Positions 26,802 to 36,847 of a stretch of 64,000 nucleotides of DNA are shown here, piece by piece (the first letter of the stretch is position 1; every line of letters starts with the position of its first letter). The notes under the pieces are model-generated. The model was given only the letters and a program-made list of their open reading frames with translations, searched no databases and had not been told where the DNA came from. A program made the position numbers and the translations under genes. Source of the stretch: Phycisphaerae bacterium. GTDB lineage: Bacteria; Planctomycetota; Phycisphaerae; UBA1845. The stretch lies in NCBI GenBank assembly GCA_029260075.1, contig JAJDDY010000087.1, forward strand, positions 186,001 through 250,000, given 5' to 3'.

Positions 26802-28817
26802 CTACCGCGACTCGAACCGGGTCTGTAGGTACGCATAGTCAGCCAGGGTGATAGTTCCATCGGCGTCGAAATCGAATGCAAAGCAAACGGGGAGGATGTC
26901 TTGGCCAAGCCCGCCCAGACAATCGGTAAACGCGCGGTGATCGGACAGGTTCACGATGCCGTCGGGGTGGCCATCACCACTGACGCGCGGGCAGTGGACC
27001 GTCTCAGTCCGGAAGTCGTCTACAGCCGCCTCGGTCAGCGAGTCGCTGGGAAGATCAGACACGGAGAACCGAACGCGTACCTGCGCACCTTCGACCTCGG
27101 GCGCGTCGCTCAGTCGAAAACTTCGTTCGATCCACTGCCCGGTGGATGCGATGGTATCTACCGTCGTCCACGTCGCGCCGCCGTCGCGCGATAACTCGAC
27201 GAGCAGGAAATCCTCGTTACCGATCTCAGACCAGAAGAACCAGCACGCGAAGCTCACGGCCATGTCCGGCCCGTCGAATTCGATGATCGGAGAAATCAAC
27301 TCACGCGGACCGCCGTCGACGTCGTTGGTTCCATCCGAACCGCCGAAGTGCTGGCCGGTGACAAAGCAGGAACGCCCGGCGTCCGACGTATGATCGAACC
27401 CCGGCTGCGCGCTCGTACCGACCGGTACCACGCGCGACCAGCGACCGTTGGAATTGTCGCCGCCCACGACCTCCCATCCTTGATCGGATTCAAAATCGTC
27501 GAAGAACACAGTCGAACGAGATGACGCGCGCAGCAAATGCACCGAGGTCGGGGCATCCAGCGGATCAGATATGGTCACATCTTGATCGGTACTTGCCACA
27601 AGGTAGTACTCAATCCATCCGCCGCACGGGATCGCAGGCAGCGTTACGCGAAACCGACCCAGCCCCAGCGATTCGACTGGAGTGGATCGAAACGCGCCGG
27701 GGGCAGTCCGAAGGAAAACGCTTGCGGTGTCATCGACGACACGCTGCGACCCGTCGCCAATACGAACGACATACTGCGTGGGCGTTCCGGGAGCGGCTTC
27801 GTCCGGACGCGGATCGACCGGCTCAAATCGAATAGCTGGTTCAGTCGCGAGTTCAAGAGCCCGACGGGCATTAAGCCGACCATAACCAGATCGGTCGTCC
27901 CAACCGACCGGACCAAGGTCGTCCGCAGCACTAACCAAAACATCCATAACCTCGACCGCGCTGAGTTGCGGCGCGTAGGATCGCACAAGCGCCGCCACGC
28001 CGGCCGCGTGCGCCGCGGCGGCGGCTGTCTCTCTTGTATCGCCAAGAAAACTGTATGTATCGTTCGTCCAAGTCGACCACACATCGCGCCCGGGGGCCGC
28101 CAAGTCAACCTGGGGACCGAAGTTCGACAGGGACGAGACAACGTCTTGATTTGTAGTAGCTGACACGGCAAGGCACCCGTCGACGGCGGCGGGATAGGCG
28201 ACGCCGGGCCCTTCCGCATCGCCCACGGGCGCAATGCATACCGCATCACGCGAGAGCGCATACGCCACGGCACTCGCGAGTTCTTCGCTCGGGTTCGCGA
28301 ACTGCACAGCGATGAGGATTACCGAAGCGCCATGATCTACCGCCCAGCGAACGCCATCCGCAACCGCCAAAGCCGTCCCCGTGCAACTATCGAACGCACG
28401 CACGGGCAGGATTATCGCCTTGGCGCTGACGCCGGAAATGCCCAGATTGTTGTCGCACGCCGCCGCCACAATCCCCGCCAAGTGCGTATCGTGCGTGCAA
28501 TGATCCAGCGTATCGAAGAGGTCGCCCACGGTGGCGCGTCCTTCCAATAGCCGATCAGAAAACTCGATGTGCGGATCAATTCCTCGACCGACGATGGCCA
28601 CGGTAACGGTCGGCAAGCCAGCGTGAATCTGCCACGCAGCAAGAGCGTCAATATCAGCGCCCGCGTTGCCCGCGACGTTGCGTATGACTTGCCCGACGTT
28701 CTGCAACCCCCACTGTTTGGGGAAATTTGGATCAGAAGGCTCGCCCGCCCGCACCGTAACCGTAGCACCGACCACGGCGAAACCACGCATCAATACGTAC
28801 ACCCGCCATCGGTTCAT
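26802..28817 (-). CDS. Subtilase-fold surface protein with degenerate active site
   Basis: 671 residues from ATG 28817 (GAGGGG eight bases upstream). A signal peptide ends near residue 24. Residues 35-320 are an S8 subtilisin domain, but the Asp position reads VAIVGRGID (Gly77 for Asp). The Ser position reads ETAAAAAHAAG (Ala265 for the Ser of GTSMAAPH), and the oxyanion Asn is Asp200. Only His109 (HDTHLAG) remains, so proteolysis is very unlikely. A beta-sandwich follows, then a jelly-roll-like region with RDGGATWTTVD. The C-terminal tail has two calcium-loop motifs (SGDGHPDGIVNLSDHRAF, DFDADGTITLADYAYL) as in dockerin-like planctomycete proteins. It is probably a secreted binding or scaffold protein. 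Confidence 0.85.
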   Translation of the reverse strand: MNRWRVYVLMRGFAVVGATVTVRAGEPSDPNFPKQWGLQNVGQVIRNVAGNAGADIDALAAWQIHAGLPTVTVAIVGRGIDPHIEFSDRLLEGRATVGDLFDTLDHCTHDTHLAGIVAAACDNNLGISGVSAKAIILPVRAFDSCTGTALAVADGVRWAVDHGASVILIAVQFANPSEELASAVAYALSRDAVCIAPVGDAEGPGVAYPAAVDGCLAVSATTNQDVVSSLSNFGPQVDLAAPGRDVWSTWTNDTYSFLGDTRETAAAAAHAAGVAALVRSYAPQLSAVEVMDVLVSAADDLGPVGWDDRSGYGRLNARRALELATEPAIRFEPVDPRPDEAAPGTPTQYVVRIGDGSQRVVDDTASVFLRTAPGAFRSTPVESLGLGRFRVTLPAIPCGGWIEYYLVASTDQDVTISDPLDAPTSVHLLRASSRSTVFFDDFESDQGWEVVGGDNSNGRWSRVVPVGTSAQPGFDHTSDAGRSCFVTGQHFGGSDGTNDVDGGPRELISPIIEFDGPDMAVSFACWFFWSEIGNEDFLLVELSRDGGATWTTVDTIASTGQWIERSFRLSDAPEVEGAQVRVRFSVSDLPSDSLTEAAVDDFRTETVHCPRVSGDGHPDGIVNLSDHRAFTDCLGGLGQDILPVCFAFDFDADGTITLADYAYLQTRFESR

Positions 28818-28980
28818 AAGCACCGCCCCTCGAAACGCAGCCCAAAGTCACGCGGTCCAGAAATGAGTCAACTTTGCTGACGAACATGATAGCGGATGGG
28901 CCTGAATTTCCCAAACTCGCTCGCTACGCCGATCCGTCGAAGTAGGTGATTAGGGCTTTTCTAGGGCAAGAACTATTGCA

Positions 28981-29116
28981 TTGTCACGACTCAAGGGACG
29001 GGTTCATCCGAGCCGCGACCGTGAGGGAGCGTTTTCGACCTGTCACGGCTGGCTTTCAAACGTCCGCTTCCTTACGGGCGGGGCTCTGAAAGAGGCTTCT
29101 CAAACACGCTCTAGGT
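28981..29116 (+). repeat. Interspersed repeat family B, copy 5
   Basis: Carries GAGCCGCGACCGTGAGGGAG, then GGGGCTCTGAAAGAGGCTTC and a terminal AAACACGCTCTAGG, matching the 2.6 and 46.6 kb copies. It occupies the gap between the pseudo-subtilase start and the stop of the next minus-strand gene; nothing else is seen in 28824-29132. Confidence 0.65.
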
Positions 29117-29132
29117 CTTATTGTGGCAAGGA

Positions 29133-29711
29133 CTACGTCTTGGAGGTGCGTTCGGGGCGATGAGCGTGCAGGGGGTCGGATTCACCCGGTCGGTTGATTC
29201 GACCAAGATCGAGCACTGAATCAGGCTCAAGGCCGTATGCCCGTTTCCACTCCGCATCGAGAGAAACCTCTAGATGTCGTGCGCCGGCTTCCTCGAGCGC
29301 CAAAAGCAGGGCGTGGACCCCGTTCCACTGAGCGCGCGACATGTGCATGTCGACCGTGGAAGGATCAATCCGAACCGTGACCAAACTAGCTGACGGTCCG
29401 ACGAGTTGCTGCCTAGTCCAGCCGGTGGTTCGTGATATCAAACCTGCGGCATCAATATGAAAATGGTGGCGTTGGTGCCCAGTCTGGGCGGCGAGGAGCG
29501 TCGAGCCCCGGCGGTGACCTGTAAGAATCTCCATCCCGTGCCACCGTTCCGGATCAATCGTGACGTCGTCGGCCACCAAGAGACGAGCAATTGGCAACAA
29601 CTCATCGACGGATGGAGTTGGCGCTGTCAGAGCGTTTGACGGATCCATCCAACCGAGAAGAAACGAAGTGGCTGTCATGGACCCGACGAGGGCGGCGATG
29701 GTCTTCAACAT
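29133..29711 (-). CDS. Secreted or anchored protein of unknown function
   Basis: About 192 residues from ATG 29711 (MLKTIAALVG); an upstream in-frame start at 29744 is possible. A hydrophobic head (TIAALVGSMTATSFLLGWM) suggests export or anchoring. The rest is soluble, with WHGMEILTGHRRGSTLLAA and HHFHIDAAGLISRT. The alternating His and Gly residues there hint at a metal or sugar site, but I recognise no family. It ends 17 bases after a family-B repeat. No operon partner is evident: the accD gene lies upstream in coordinates but is read separately. Confidence 0.55.
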   Translation of the reverse strand: MLKTIAALVGSMTATSFLLGWMDPSNALTAPTPSVDELLPIARLLVADDVTIDPERWHGMEILTGHRRGSTLLAAQTGHQRHHFHIDAAGLISRTTGWTRQQLVGPSASLVTVRIDPSTVDMHMSRAQWNGVHALLLALEEAGARHLEVSLDAEWKRAYGLEPDSVLDLGRINRPGESDPLHAHRPERTSKT

Positions 29712-29966
29712 CCGTGTTTGTTGTTGCATCAAAGTTTCAAACACCCAGACCCGAAACGCACACCAAGAAAACGAAGACGAGCAAGCGCCTCAAACAATGA
29801 CCGTTGGGATGAATCGTCGATTGAGTGACCGCACCTTCCTTAACATCTATCGGCGCGAATCGCGGCGCGACTTGCGGGATTTTGAGCGCGGCATTCAAAG
29901 CCACCGACGGTCTCGCCACCGCGCGAAAATTCACAGGTTAACCGACTGATTGATGAAACGGCGTGG

Positions 29967-30776
29967 CTACTTCCCACAGTAATCTATGATCCGCGCGACT
30001 TCGCGTCGAAGGTCCGAGCGATGCACGATGCGGTCAACGAATCCGTGTTCGAGCATGAACTCGGCTGTCTGAAATTCGTCGGGCAACTCCGCGTTGATCG
30101 TGTTGGCGATAACGCGTGGACCGGCGAAACCGATCATGGCATGTGGTTCCGCGATGATCACGTCACCGAGACTTGCGAAGCTCGCCGCAACACCCGCTGT
30201 TGTCGGGTCCGTCGCGACCACAATATATAGACCACCGGAATCGTCCAACCGTGCGAGTGCGGCCGAGGTCTTCGCCATCTGCATCAGCGAGATCATGCCC
30301 TCCTGCATGCGTGCCCCGCCCGATGCGGTGACCAACACCAAGGGAAGGTTCTCTTCGATGGCCCGCTCGATCGATCGCGTGATCTTTTCACCGACCACCG
30401 CACCCATCGACGCCATGATGAACGACGGATTCATCACGCCGAGGATCACCGCCCGACCACGAATGAATGCCCGACCCACAATCACCGCTTCTACCTCGCC
30501 CGTTCGACTCTGCTCACGCTTCAGGCGATCTTTATAGGTGATGCGATCTTTGAAATGAAGCGGATCCGTCGGGGTAAGGTCAGTCGCGAATTCCTCGAAG
30601 GAATCGGGGTCAGCCAATTGGCGAACGCGAGCCCGTGCGTCCAAACGCCGGTGATGATCGCACTCCGGGCAAACGAAATGGGCATCGGCGACCTCTTTTT
30701 CGTACAGCATGTGGCCGCAACCCTCGCAGCGACTCCACAGCCCGGCCGGTACGCCGCTCTTGTCCACTTTCGTCAT
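29967..30776 (-). CDS. accD: Acetyl-CoA carboxylase carboxyltransferase subunit beta
   Basis: 269 residues, close to the usual length. The N-terminal C4 zinc ribbon is CEGCGHMLYEKEVADAHFVC plus PECDHH. The carboxyltransferase crotonase-like core has VVGEKITRSIERAIEENLPL, SGGARMQEGMISLMQMAKT and SFASLGDVIIAEPHAMIGFA. With AccA it moves CO2 from carboxybiotin to acetyl-CoA to make malonyl-CoA, the first step of fatty acid synthesis. Its ATG overlaps the stop of the upstream pseudo-phosphatase gene by four bases. accA, accB and accC are not in the window. Confidence 0.95.
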   Translation of the reverse strand: MTKVDKSGVPAGLWSRCEGCGHMLYEKEVADAHFVCPECDHHRRLDARARVRQLADPDSFEEFATDLTPTDPLHFKDRITYKDRLKREQSRTGEVEAVIVGRAFIRGRAVILGVMNPSFIMASMGAVVGEKITRSIERAIEENLPLVLVTASGGARMQEGMISLMQMAKTSAALARLDDSGGLYIVVATDPTTAGVAASFASLGDVIIAEPHAMIGFAGPRVIANTINAELPDEFQTAEFMLEHGFVDRIVHRSDLRREVARIIDYCGK

Positions 30777-31429
30777 GAATTCCCCTCGGGCGATGCGCCG
30801 GTCGGCTGCGACTCTGGCTGCGCGACAATAACAGAAGGTGGAGACACGACATCCTTAGCGCTCGATTGCTCGTCCAACTCGACGGATTCATAATGGACCG
30901 GATCGGCGTTGTCGAGCGATCGCATTTCAGCAGGCTCGATCGATTCCAACCTGCATCGCGCGAGGCCCAACGCAAGCGGTCCCAGAACGATGCCCACGGT
31001 GTCCTTCGGGTTGCGTTGAACCAGGGACACGACCGCCGCGGAGACGCGATCGAACGCCTCGACCATATCCTCGCCCTCCGGCGGACATACGCTTGTAGGG
31101 TCGGCGAGCCATCTCTTGAAACTCTTCGTGTGTCGGCGGTTGAGCTCTTCCGCGGTAAGGCCATCCCACAAGCCAACGTCGACCTCAGAGAGATCGGCGG
31201 CTGTCTTGCACCGCCCGCCCGTCCGCTCCGAGATGATTCGCGCGGTCTCCACGGCAGACTGCTCGTCGCTCGAGTAAATCCGCGCGACGTTGAAATCAGC
31301 AATCCGTTCGGCCCAAGCGCACGCCTGGTCGCGCCCGGACTCACAAAGAGGCAAGCAGGTGCGACCGGAAAGGCGACCCGCTACGCTCCAGTCAGTTAGG
31401 GCCCACGGAATGAGAATGAGCGACGCCAT
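30773..31429 (-). CDS. Histidine-phosphatase-fold protein lacking the catalytic RHG
   Basis: 218 residues from ATG 31429 (MASLILIP). The fold signature is kept: LILIPWALTDW, RIYSSDEQSAVETARIISER and EVDVGLWDGLTAEEL align with phosphoglycerate-mutase-like phosphatases. However, the RHG triplet is Pro8-Trp9-Ala10, the second Arg of SDLxRA is Ser, and the late catalytic His of VxHG is missing (TVGIVLGPLAL). It cannot form the phosphohistidine intermediate and is probably a regulatory or binding pseudo-enzyme. The four-base overlap with accD indicates co-translation and a possible link to acetyl-CoA carboxylase. Confidence 0.82.
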   Translation of the reverse strand: MASLILIPWALTDWSVAGRLSGRTCLPLCESGRDQACAWAERIADFNVARIYSSDEQSAVETARIISERTGGRCKTAADLSEVDVGLWDGLTAEELNRRHTKSFKRWLADPTSVCPPEGEDMVEAFDRVSAAVVSLVQRNPKDTVGIVLGPLALGLARCRLESIEPAEMRSLDNADPVHYESVELDEQSSAKDVVSPPSVIVAQPESQPTGASPEGNS

Positions 31430-31710
31430 AGAATCTTCCAAATTGCGAACCAGCTTCGCCAAACCACCACGGCGACCACGCCGTCCACAACCACCGCGCG
31501 GAGCATGCTAACTGCCCACCGGGGCTGGACACAAGGGAACACCGGAAAATGCTCCGACACATTGTTGGCGCGATAGTCACCGATCTCAAAGGTCCGGTAA
31601 CAACGGCCGGGAGTTCATCGTGAGGATGCTGCAAGTCTGGCGTGACCTTGGCGTCCCGGTATTACGCAGGATCGGCCGCTAACACCGCGCATGCCGAACC
31701 AACCGCTACC

Positions 31711-31760
31711 GCCTGCCCAAAGAAGTGTGGCACCGGCTTCCAGCCGGTGATCCATTGGCT
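31711..31760 (-). repeat. Fragment of MITE-like repeat family A (reverse orientation)
   Basis: Contains AGAAGTGTGGCACCGGCTTC and CAGCCGGTGATCCATTGGC, the reverse complement of the family-A right half. The rest of the 416-bp gap 31430-31845 shows no gene. Confidence 0.6.
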
Positions 31761-31845
31761 CCTTGGCCGCGTTGACGAACGCGCTTCCCGATGGCGGCGA
31801 TCTGAGGCGATCGAAACGAGGATATGCCCCTTGTTCCACAGGCCC

Positions 31846-32541
31846 CTACCCGCCCACGCGTTGGTCGGTGGTTGAGCGTGCGAGTTCGAGCAGACGGGTG
31901 TACGCAGCCTTGCGATCCGCTTGCCCGAACACAGCCGTGCCGGCCACGAACGTATCCGCACCCGCGGTGGCGGCTGCTTCAATAGTCGACGCATCGACGC
32001 CGCCGTCGATCTCAAGCCGCTGATGGGGCTGTAGGCGTGATCGAAGCCCGCGCACCTTGTCCAGCACGTCGGCAATAAACGACTGCCCGCCGAACCCAGG
32101 CCAGACGCTCATCACTAGGACCATGTCCACCTGATCGAGAATCGATTCGATCGAGTCGATAGGCGTCGTCGGGTTCAAGCACACGCCCACGGTTACGCCG
32201 AGCGCGCGAATATGTTGGACGATCGCGACGGGATCCTTGACGACTTCGATGTGGAACGTGATGTGATCGCAACCAGCCTTGACGAACGATTCGGCGTACC
32301 GCTTCGGTTCTTCGATCATCAGATGGGCGTCGAAGAACATCTCGGTGTTCGGCCTGAGCGATGCGATCACCGGCGCGCCGTAACTGATGTTCGGCACGAA
32401 GTGACCATCCATCACGTCAAGGTGCAACACCTCTGCCCCGGCGGACTCAACCTGCGCCACCTCCTGCTCCAAACAAGAGAAGTCAGCCGCAAGAAGCGAC
32501 GGCGCGATTCGCATTCCGGGTTCTTTCGGAAAATTAGTCAT
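31846..32541 (-). CDS. rpe: Ribulose-phosphate 3-epimerase
   Basis: 231 residues (222 if it starts at ATG 32514, MRIAPSLLAAD, the usual family start). The TIM barrel shows APSLLAADFSCLEQEV, LDVMDGHFVPNISYG, MIEEPKRYAESFVKAGCD, LVMSVWPGFGGQSFI and EIDGGVDASTIEAA, with the expected catalytic Asp and metal-binding His and Asp residues. It interconverts ribulose-5-phosphate and xylulose-5-phosphate in the pentose phosphate pathway. It lies downstream of the ATPase/TOPRIM-like pair and in the same direction as pgk and gap. Confidence 0.95.
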   Translation of the reverse strand: MTNFPKEPGMRIAPSLLAADFSCLEQEVAQVESAGAEVLHLDVMDGHFVPNISYGAPVIASLRPNTEMFFDAHLMIEEPKRYAESFVKAGCDHITFHIEVVKDPVAIVQHIRALGVTVGVCLNPTTPIDSIESILDQVDMVLVMSVWPGFGGQSFIADVLDKVRGLRSRLQPHQRLEIDGGVDASTIEAAATAGADTFVAGTAVFGQADRKAAYTRLLELARSTTDQRVGG

Positions 32542-32573
32542 GCTACCGTTCCAACTCGTTTGGCGTCTCGCAA

Positions 32574-33140
32574 TTAGCTCTTTCGGCAGCGCTGCGGCAA
32601 TCCGTGTAAAAACGCCTGTAGTGCGTCATCGCTCAACCATCGGCGGAACACGTCGCTCGGCACGTCGTGGACAAACTGCGCCACAACATTGTCGTCACGA
32701 CCGTTGCGGATTCGAGCTTTCCCAATCGCGCGCTTGATGCGGTCCGTACAATGACGAGCATTTTTGAGGTCGGCGGGATCCAAGCCGAATTCTGTCGCGA
32801 GATGTTTGGCATCGAGATGAAGCCATTCCTCGACATTGTTGACGGCCACTCCGCAGACCCATACCTCCTTGGCCTCTTCGGGCACGGCACGTAGGTCGTC
32901 CCGGCGCACGTCCTGCCACCGATGTCCGTCCGCGTCGGTTAGCCGCACGACTATTTGCGCGCCGCGCTTCCGGAAGTTTTGCCACGCCAGTCTCGCGTTT
33001 TTTCGCGTAAGGACACGTGCGGTGCCGATCGGTGAGGTTGGAAGAAGCAACTCAGCGTTGCACAACAGCCGACGCTTGATTCCTTCCAGGAATTTTCGAC
33101 TGTTGAGATCTTGGTAAATGATGCCGATCTTCGTAATCAA
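32574..33140 (-). CDS. TOPRIM/DUF4276-like partner protein of AAA ATPase
   Basis: 188 residues, cytoplasmic. The start, MITKIGIIYQDLNSRKFLEG, resembles the first strand of DUF4276/TOPRIM-like proteins, although the usual Glu is Gln here. An acidic pair, VRLTDADGHRW, fits the second TOPRIM metal motif (DxD). A late VNNVEEWLHLD helix region and a basic C-terminus follow. The start overlaps the ATPase stop by four bases, so the two are a coupled pair. Such AAA_21 plus TOPRIM-like pairs occur in anti-phage systems. The assignment rests on motif shape and pairing, not on a firm family match. Confidence 0.6.
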   Translation of the reverse strand: MITKIGIIYQDLNSRKFLEGIKRRLLCNAELLLPTSPIGTARVLTRKNARLAWQNFRKRGAQIVVRLTDADGHRWQDVRRDDLRAVPEEAKEVWVCGVAVNNVEEWLHLDAKHLATEFGLDPADLKNARHCTDRIKRAIGKARIRNGRDDNVVAQFVHDVPSDVFRRWLSDDALQAFLHGLPQRCRKS

Positions 33141-34333
33141 TCGAACAGCTCCGCGGAGTACTGCTCGGCCAAGAGCGGGCGATCTGGGTCGGCATCGTCC
33201 GGCGGTGGAATTCGAACAATCTCTGTGATTTCTTTCTTCCTACGCAGCATTGTCACCGTGTCACGAGCCCCATCGAAGAAATTGATAAAGTACGGAGAAT
33301 GGGACGTGAAGACGAACTGAGCCATCCCCATGCTACCCTCAAACATTTCTTGGATCCTCCGCAGATGCCCCGGAAACAAACCGTTCTCTGGTTCTTCGAT
33401 GATTACCAGGGGCGCGGAAGGAGCGTGTATGCTGTCGGAATCTACTCCCATCGCTTCCGCAATGACCGCAAGAGCGAGGCACTTCAGCGTGCCGTCCGAG
33501 AGACCCATCCAGCTGGTCTGGGGACGATTGCGTAGGGCAACAAACGGTACGGGAGCCTGGCCCGCCACCACCATGAAATTGATGGCCTCCAGCGCAGGCT
33601 CAACCAGTCGTGCGTGGTCAAGCACGCGTCGGTAGCATGCTTCATTGATATTCTTCAGGTGATAGAGAACGATCGCCAAGTTGCTTCCATCGTTGGAAAG
33701 AACGAATCCGGCAGACTTGGATTCGCGCCAGCCGATGCGCATTGCGTGCGGACTCAACGAAAAATATAGCCAACTCGACAGGTAGTCTCGGAAACGAATG
33801 GCCAGGCGATTTGTTTCAAGTTTATAGAGCTTGGACAGCATGGTTGCGTTTGCGGGAGCCAGCGTCTTGGGCACATAGCCCTCCTCCGAAGTCTCGTGAC
33901 GCATTTTTGCTTCATGGCCGTCGTTCTCGAGCAGAACTAGATCTTTGAACTGCGGACCGGTAACGGTTAGCTCTTCATTCTTGACACTGAGTGAGTACAG
34001 GCCCGGTTGAGGCGTATCTGCTCCATCCTTCACCACCAACGATAGGTCGTATGTGAAGCTGTGTAACTCACCTTCAAACGCCAACTCGCAATCGCATGCG
34101 AGCTGTATGACATCACTGTCGAATGCCCAATTCCGCATCTCCGGGAGACCGCCCGGAACCGCTTGGGCGGCCACGTCAAGCTCTACCAACGACGATGCCC
34201 TCAGAAGACTCAGTGCGGCACAGAGGTTCGTTTTGCCGCTGTTGTTTGCACCGACGACTAATTGGCGGTCGGAAAACGAAAACTCAGCGTTCAAGTACGT
34301 ACGAAAATTGTGAAGTCGAAGCCTCTTCAGCAT
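33137..34333 (-). CDS. AAA_21/OLD-like ATPase of candidate defence cassette
   Basis: 398 residues. An ABC/RecF-type Walker A is present (LVVGANNSGKTNLCAALSLL), with the head MLKRLRLHNFRTYLNAEFSF typical of AAA_21/OLD ATPases. A signature-like WMGLSDGTLKCLALAVIAEA, Walker B LVIIEEPENGLFPGHLRRIQ and a switch His in FVFTSHSPYFINFFD follow. There is no C-terminal TOPRIM domain, so it is shorter than OLD nucleases; the partner gene may supply that function. It lies between pgk and rpe, on their strand, 35 bases after the pgk stop. A role in phage defence is inference; SMC-like repair use is an alternative. Confidence 0.8.
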   Translation of the reverse strand: MLKRLRLHNFRTYLNAEFSFSDRQLVVGANNSGKTNLCAALSLLRASSLVELDVAAQAVPGGLPEMRNWAFDSDVIQLACDCELAFEGELHSFTYDLSLVVKDGADTPQPGLYSLSVKNEELTVTGPQFKDLVLLENDGHEAKMRHETSEEGYVPKTLAPANATMLSKLYKLETNRLAIRFRDYLSSWLYFSLSPHAMRIGWRESKSAGFVLSNDGSNLAIVLYHLKNINEACYRRVLDHARLVEPALEAINFMVVAGQAPVPFVALRNRPQTSWMGLSDGTLKCLALAVIAEAMGVDSDSIHAPSAPLVIIEEPENGLFPGHLRRIQEMFEGSMGMAQFVFTSHSPYFINFFDGARDTVTMLRRKKEITEIVRIPPPDDADPDRPLLAEQYSAELFD

Positions 34334-34368
34334 GGTCGTTCTCCCGGCCTACGTAGCTTCACGAATCG

Positions 34369-35601
34369 CTACACGTCGTCCAGCACGTCGATGGCGGCGA
34401 AATCCTTACCTTCCAGAAACTCCAACGACGCGCCGCCGCCTGTCGAGATATGGGTCATTCTCTTCGCTACGCCGGCCTTGTCGATGGCGGCGCTGCTGTC
34501 GCCGCCGCCGATGATCGACGTGGCTCCGTTATCGCTCGCCTTCGCCACGGCCAGCGCCATCGCCAACGTGCCCCGGTCGAAAGGCGGAGTCTCGAACACG
34601 CCCATCGGCCCGTTCCAAACCACCGTCTTAGCCATCGCCACTACGTCTCTGTATGCATCGATTGTCTTAGGGCCGATGTCCAAGCCCATGTGGTTCTCCG
34701 GGATCGAACCGGCGACGATTCGAGCCGTCGCATCGGGATGGATTGCGGTGGCGGTGACGGAATCACTCGGCAGCATCAGCCGGCTACCAGCCTCTTTGCG
34801 AAGTTTGCGGGCGGTGTCGTACAAGTCCGGCTCGACCAAACTTCGCGCCACATCTACACCCTCAGCCGCAAGAAACGTGTAGGCCATGGCCCCACCGATG
34901 AGAATCGTGTCGCAGCGGGACAGCAGTGAGTGAATGACGCCGAGCTTGTCGGAAACCTTCGCCCCGCCAAGCAGACAAACGAATGGTCGGGCCGGATCGG
35001 ACAACTTCTCGCCTAGGAAGCGTAGCTCTTTTTGCACCAGGTATCCGACGACGCGAGGCTTGCCCTGCATAAGCTGCGGGACGGTCAACATGCTGGCGTT
35101 GTCGCGGTGGCAGGTTCCGAACGCATCGTTGACGTACATATCAGCGAAGCTAGCGAGCTGTTGTGCGAAGGCGTCCTTCTGCTTACGAAGTGCGGCGTCG
35201 GTGGCTGCGTTCTTGTCTTTGATCGTCTCAGCTTTGTTGAAGCGTAAGTTTTCAAGCAGACAGAGTTCACCGTCCCTAAGCGCGGTCACGATCGACTTGG
35301 CTCCATCCCCAATGCCGCCCGGGACGAGGGACACCGATGCGTGCACCAATTCCGACAGACGAGTCGCGACCGGCGCCAGCGAAAACTTCGCCCGATCCTC
35401 GTCCGTGTTCTCGGGGCGACCGAGATGGCTCATCAGAATCAATCGCCCACCGCCGTCGACGAGTTTTCGGATCGTGGGGAGCGCAGCTTGAATGCGTCGA
35501 TCGTCAGTGATACGACCGGCATGATCGAGCGGGACGTTCAGGTCGAGACGCACCAATACACGCCGCCCGCATACGTCGATGTCGTCAATCGTTTTTTTCA
35601 T
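34369..35601 (-). CDS. pgk: Phosphoglycerate kinase
   Basis: 410 residues from ATG 35601 (MKKTIDDIDV). Conserved blocks are RVLVRLDLNVPLDHAGRITD, RLILMSHLGRPE, LLENLRFNKAE, KLSDPARPFVCLLGGAKVSD and the nucleotide-binding IIGGGDSSAAIDKAGV and TGGGASLEFLEGK. It transfers phosphate between 1,3-bisphosphoglycerate and ADP in glycolysis. It follows gap at 63 bases in the same direction, the common gap-pgk order. The next gene downstream is not triose-phosphate isomerase but the ATPase cassette. Confidence 0.97.
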   Translation of the reverse strand: MKKTIDDIDVCGRRVLVRLDLNVPLDHAGRITDDRRIQAALPTIRKLVDGGGRLILMSHLGRPENTDEDRAKFSLAPVATRLSELVHASVSLVPGGIGDGAKSIVTALRDGELCLLENLRFNKAETIKDKNAATDAALRKQKDAFAQQLASFADMYVNDAFGTCHRDNASMLTVPQLMQGKPRVVGYLVQKELRFLGEKLSDPARPFVCLLGGAKVSDKLGVIHSLLSRCDTILIGGAMAYTFLAAEGVDVARSLVEPDLYDTARKLRKEAGSRLMLPSDSVTATAIHPDATARIVAGSIPENHMGLDIGPKTIDAYRDVVAMAKTVVWNGPMGVFETPPFDRGTLAMALAVAKASDNGATSIIGGGDSSAAIDKAGVAKRMTHISTGGGASLEFLEGKDFAAIDVLDDV

Positions 35602-35664
35602 GGGCGCAAGCAAAGCGACCGATCTCTACGTTCCTACGTCCCTTGGTCCCTTCGTCTCTCCCCC

Positions 35665-36780
<1,116 letters not shown>

Positions 36781-36847
36781 TCAAGACCGCAAACGTCTCG
36801 CGGATGGGAATCCACGACGGGTGGTCCCGCTGGTGCGTCAAATCGCT

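Noticed and set aside
32574-34333. Assignment of the ATPase pair to PARIS, Gabija or Septu
   Set aside because: The second protein is too short for AriB or GajA and lacks an HNH motif for PtuB; only a generic ATPase plus TOPRIM-like call is justified.
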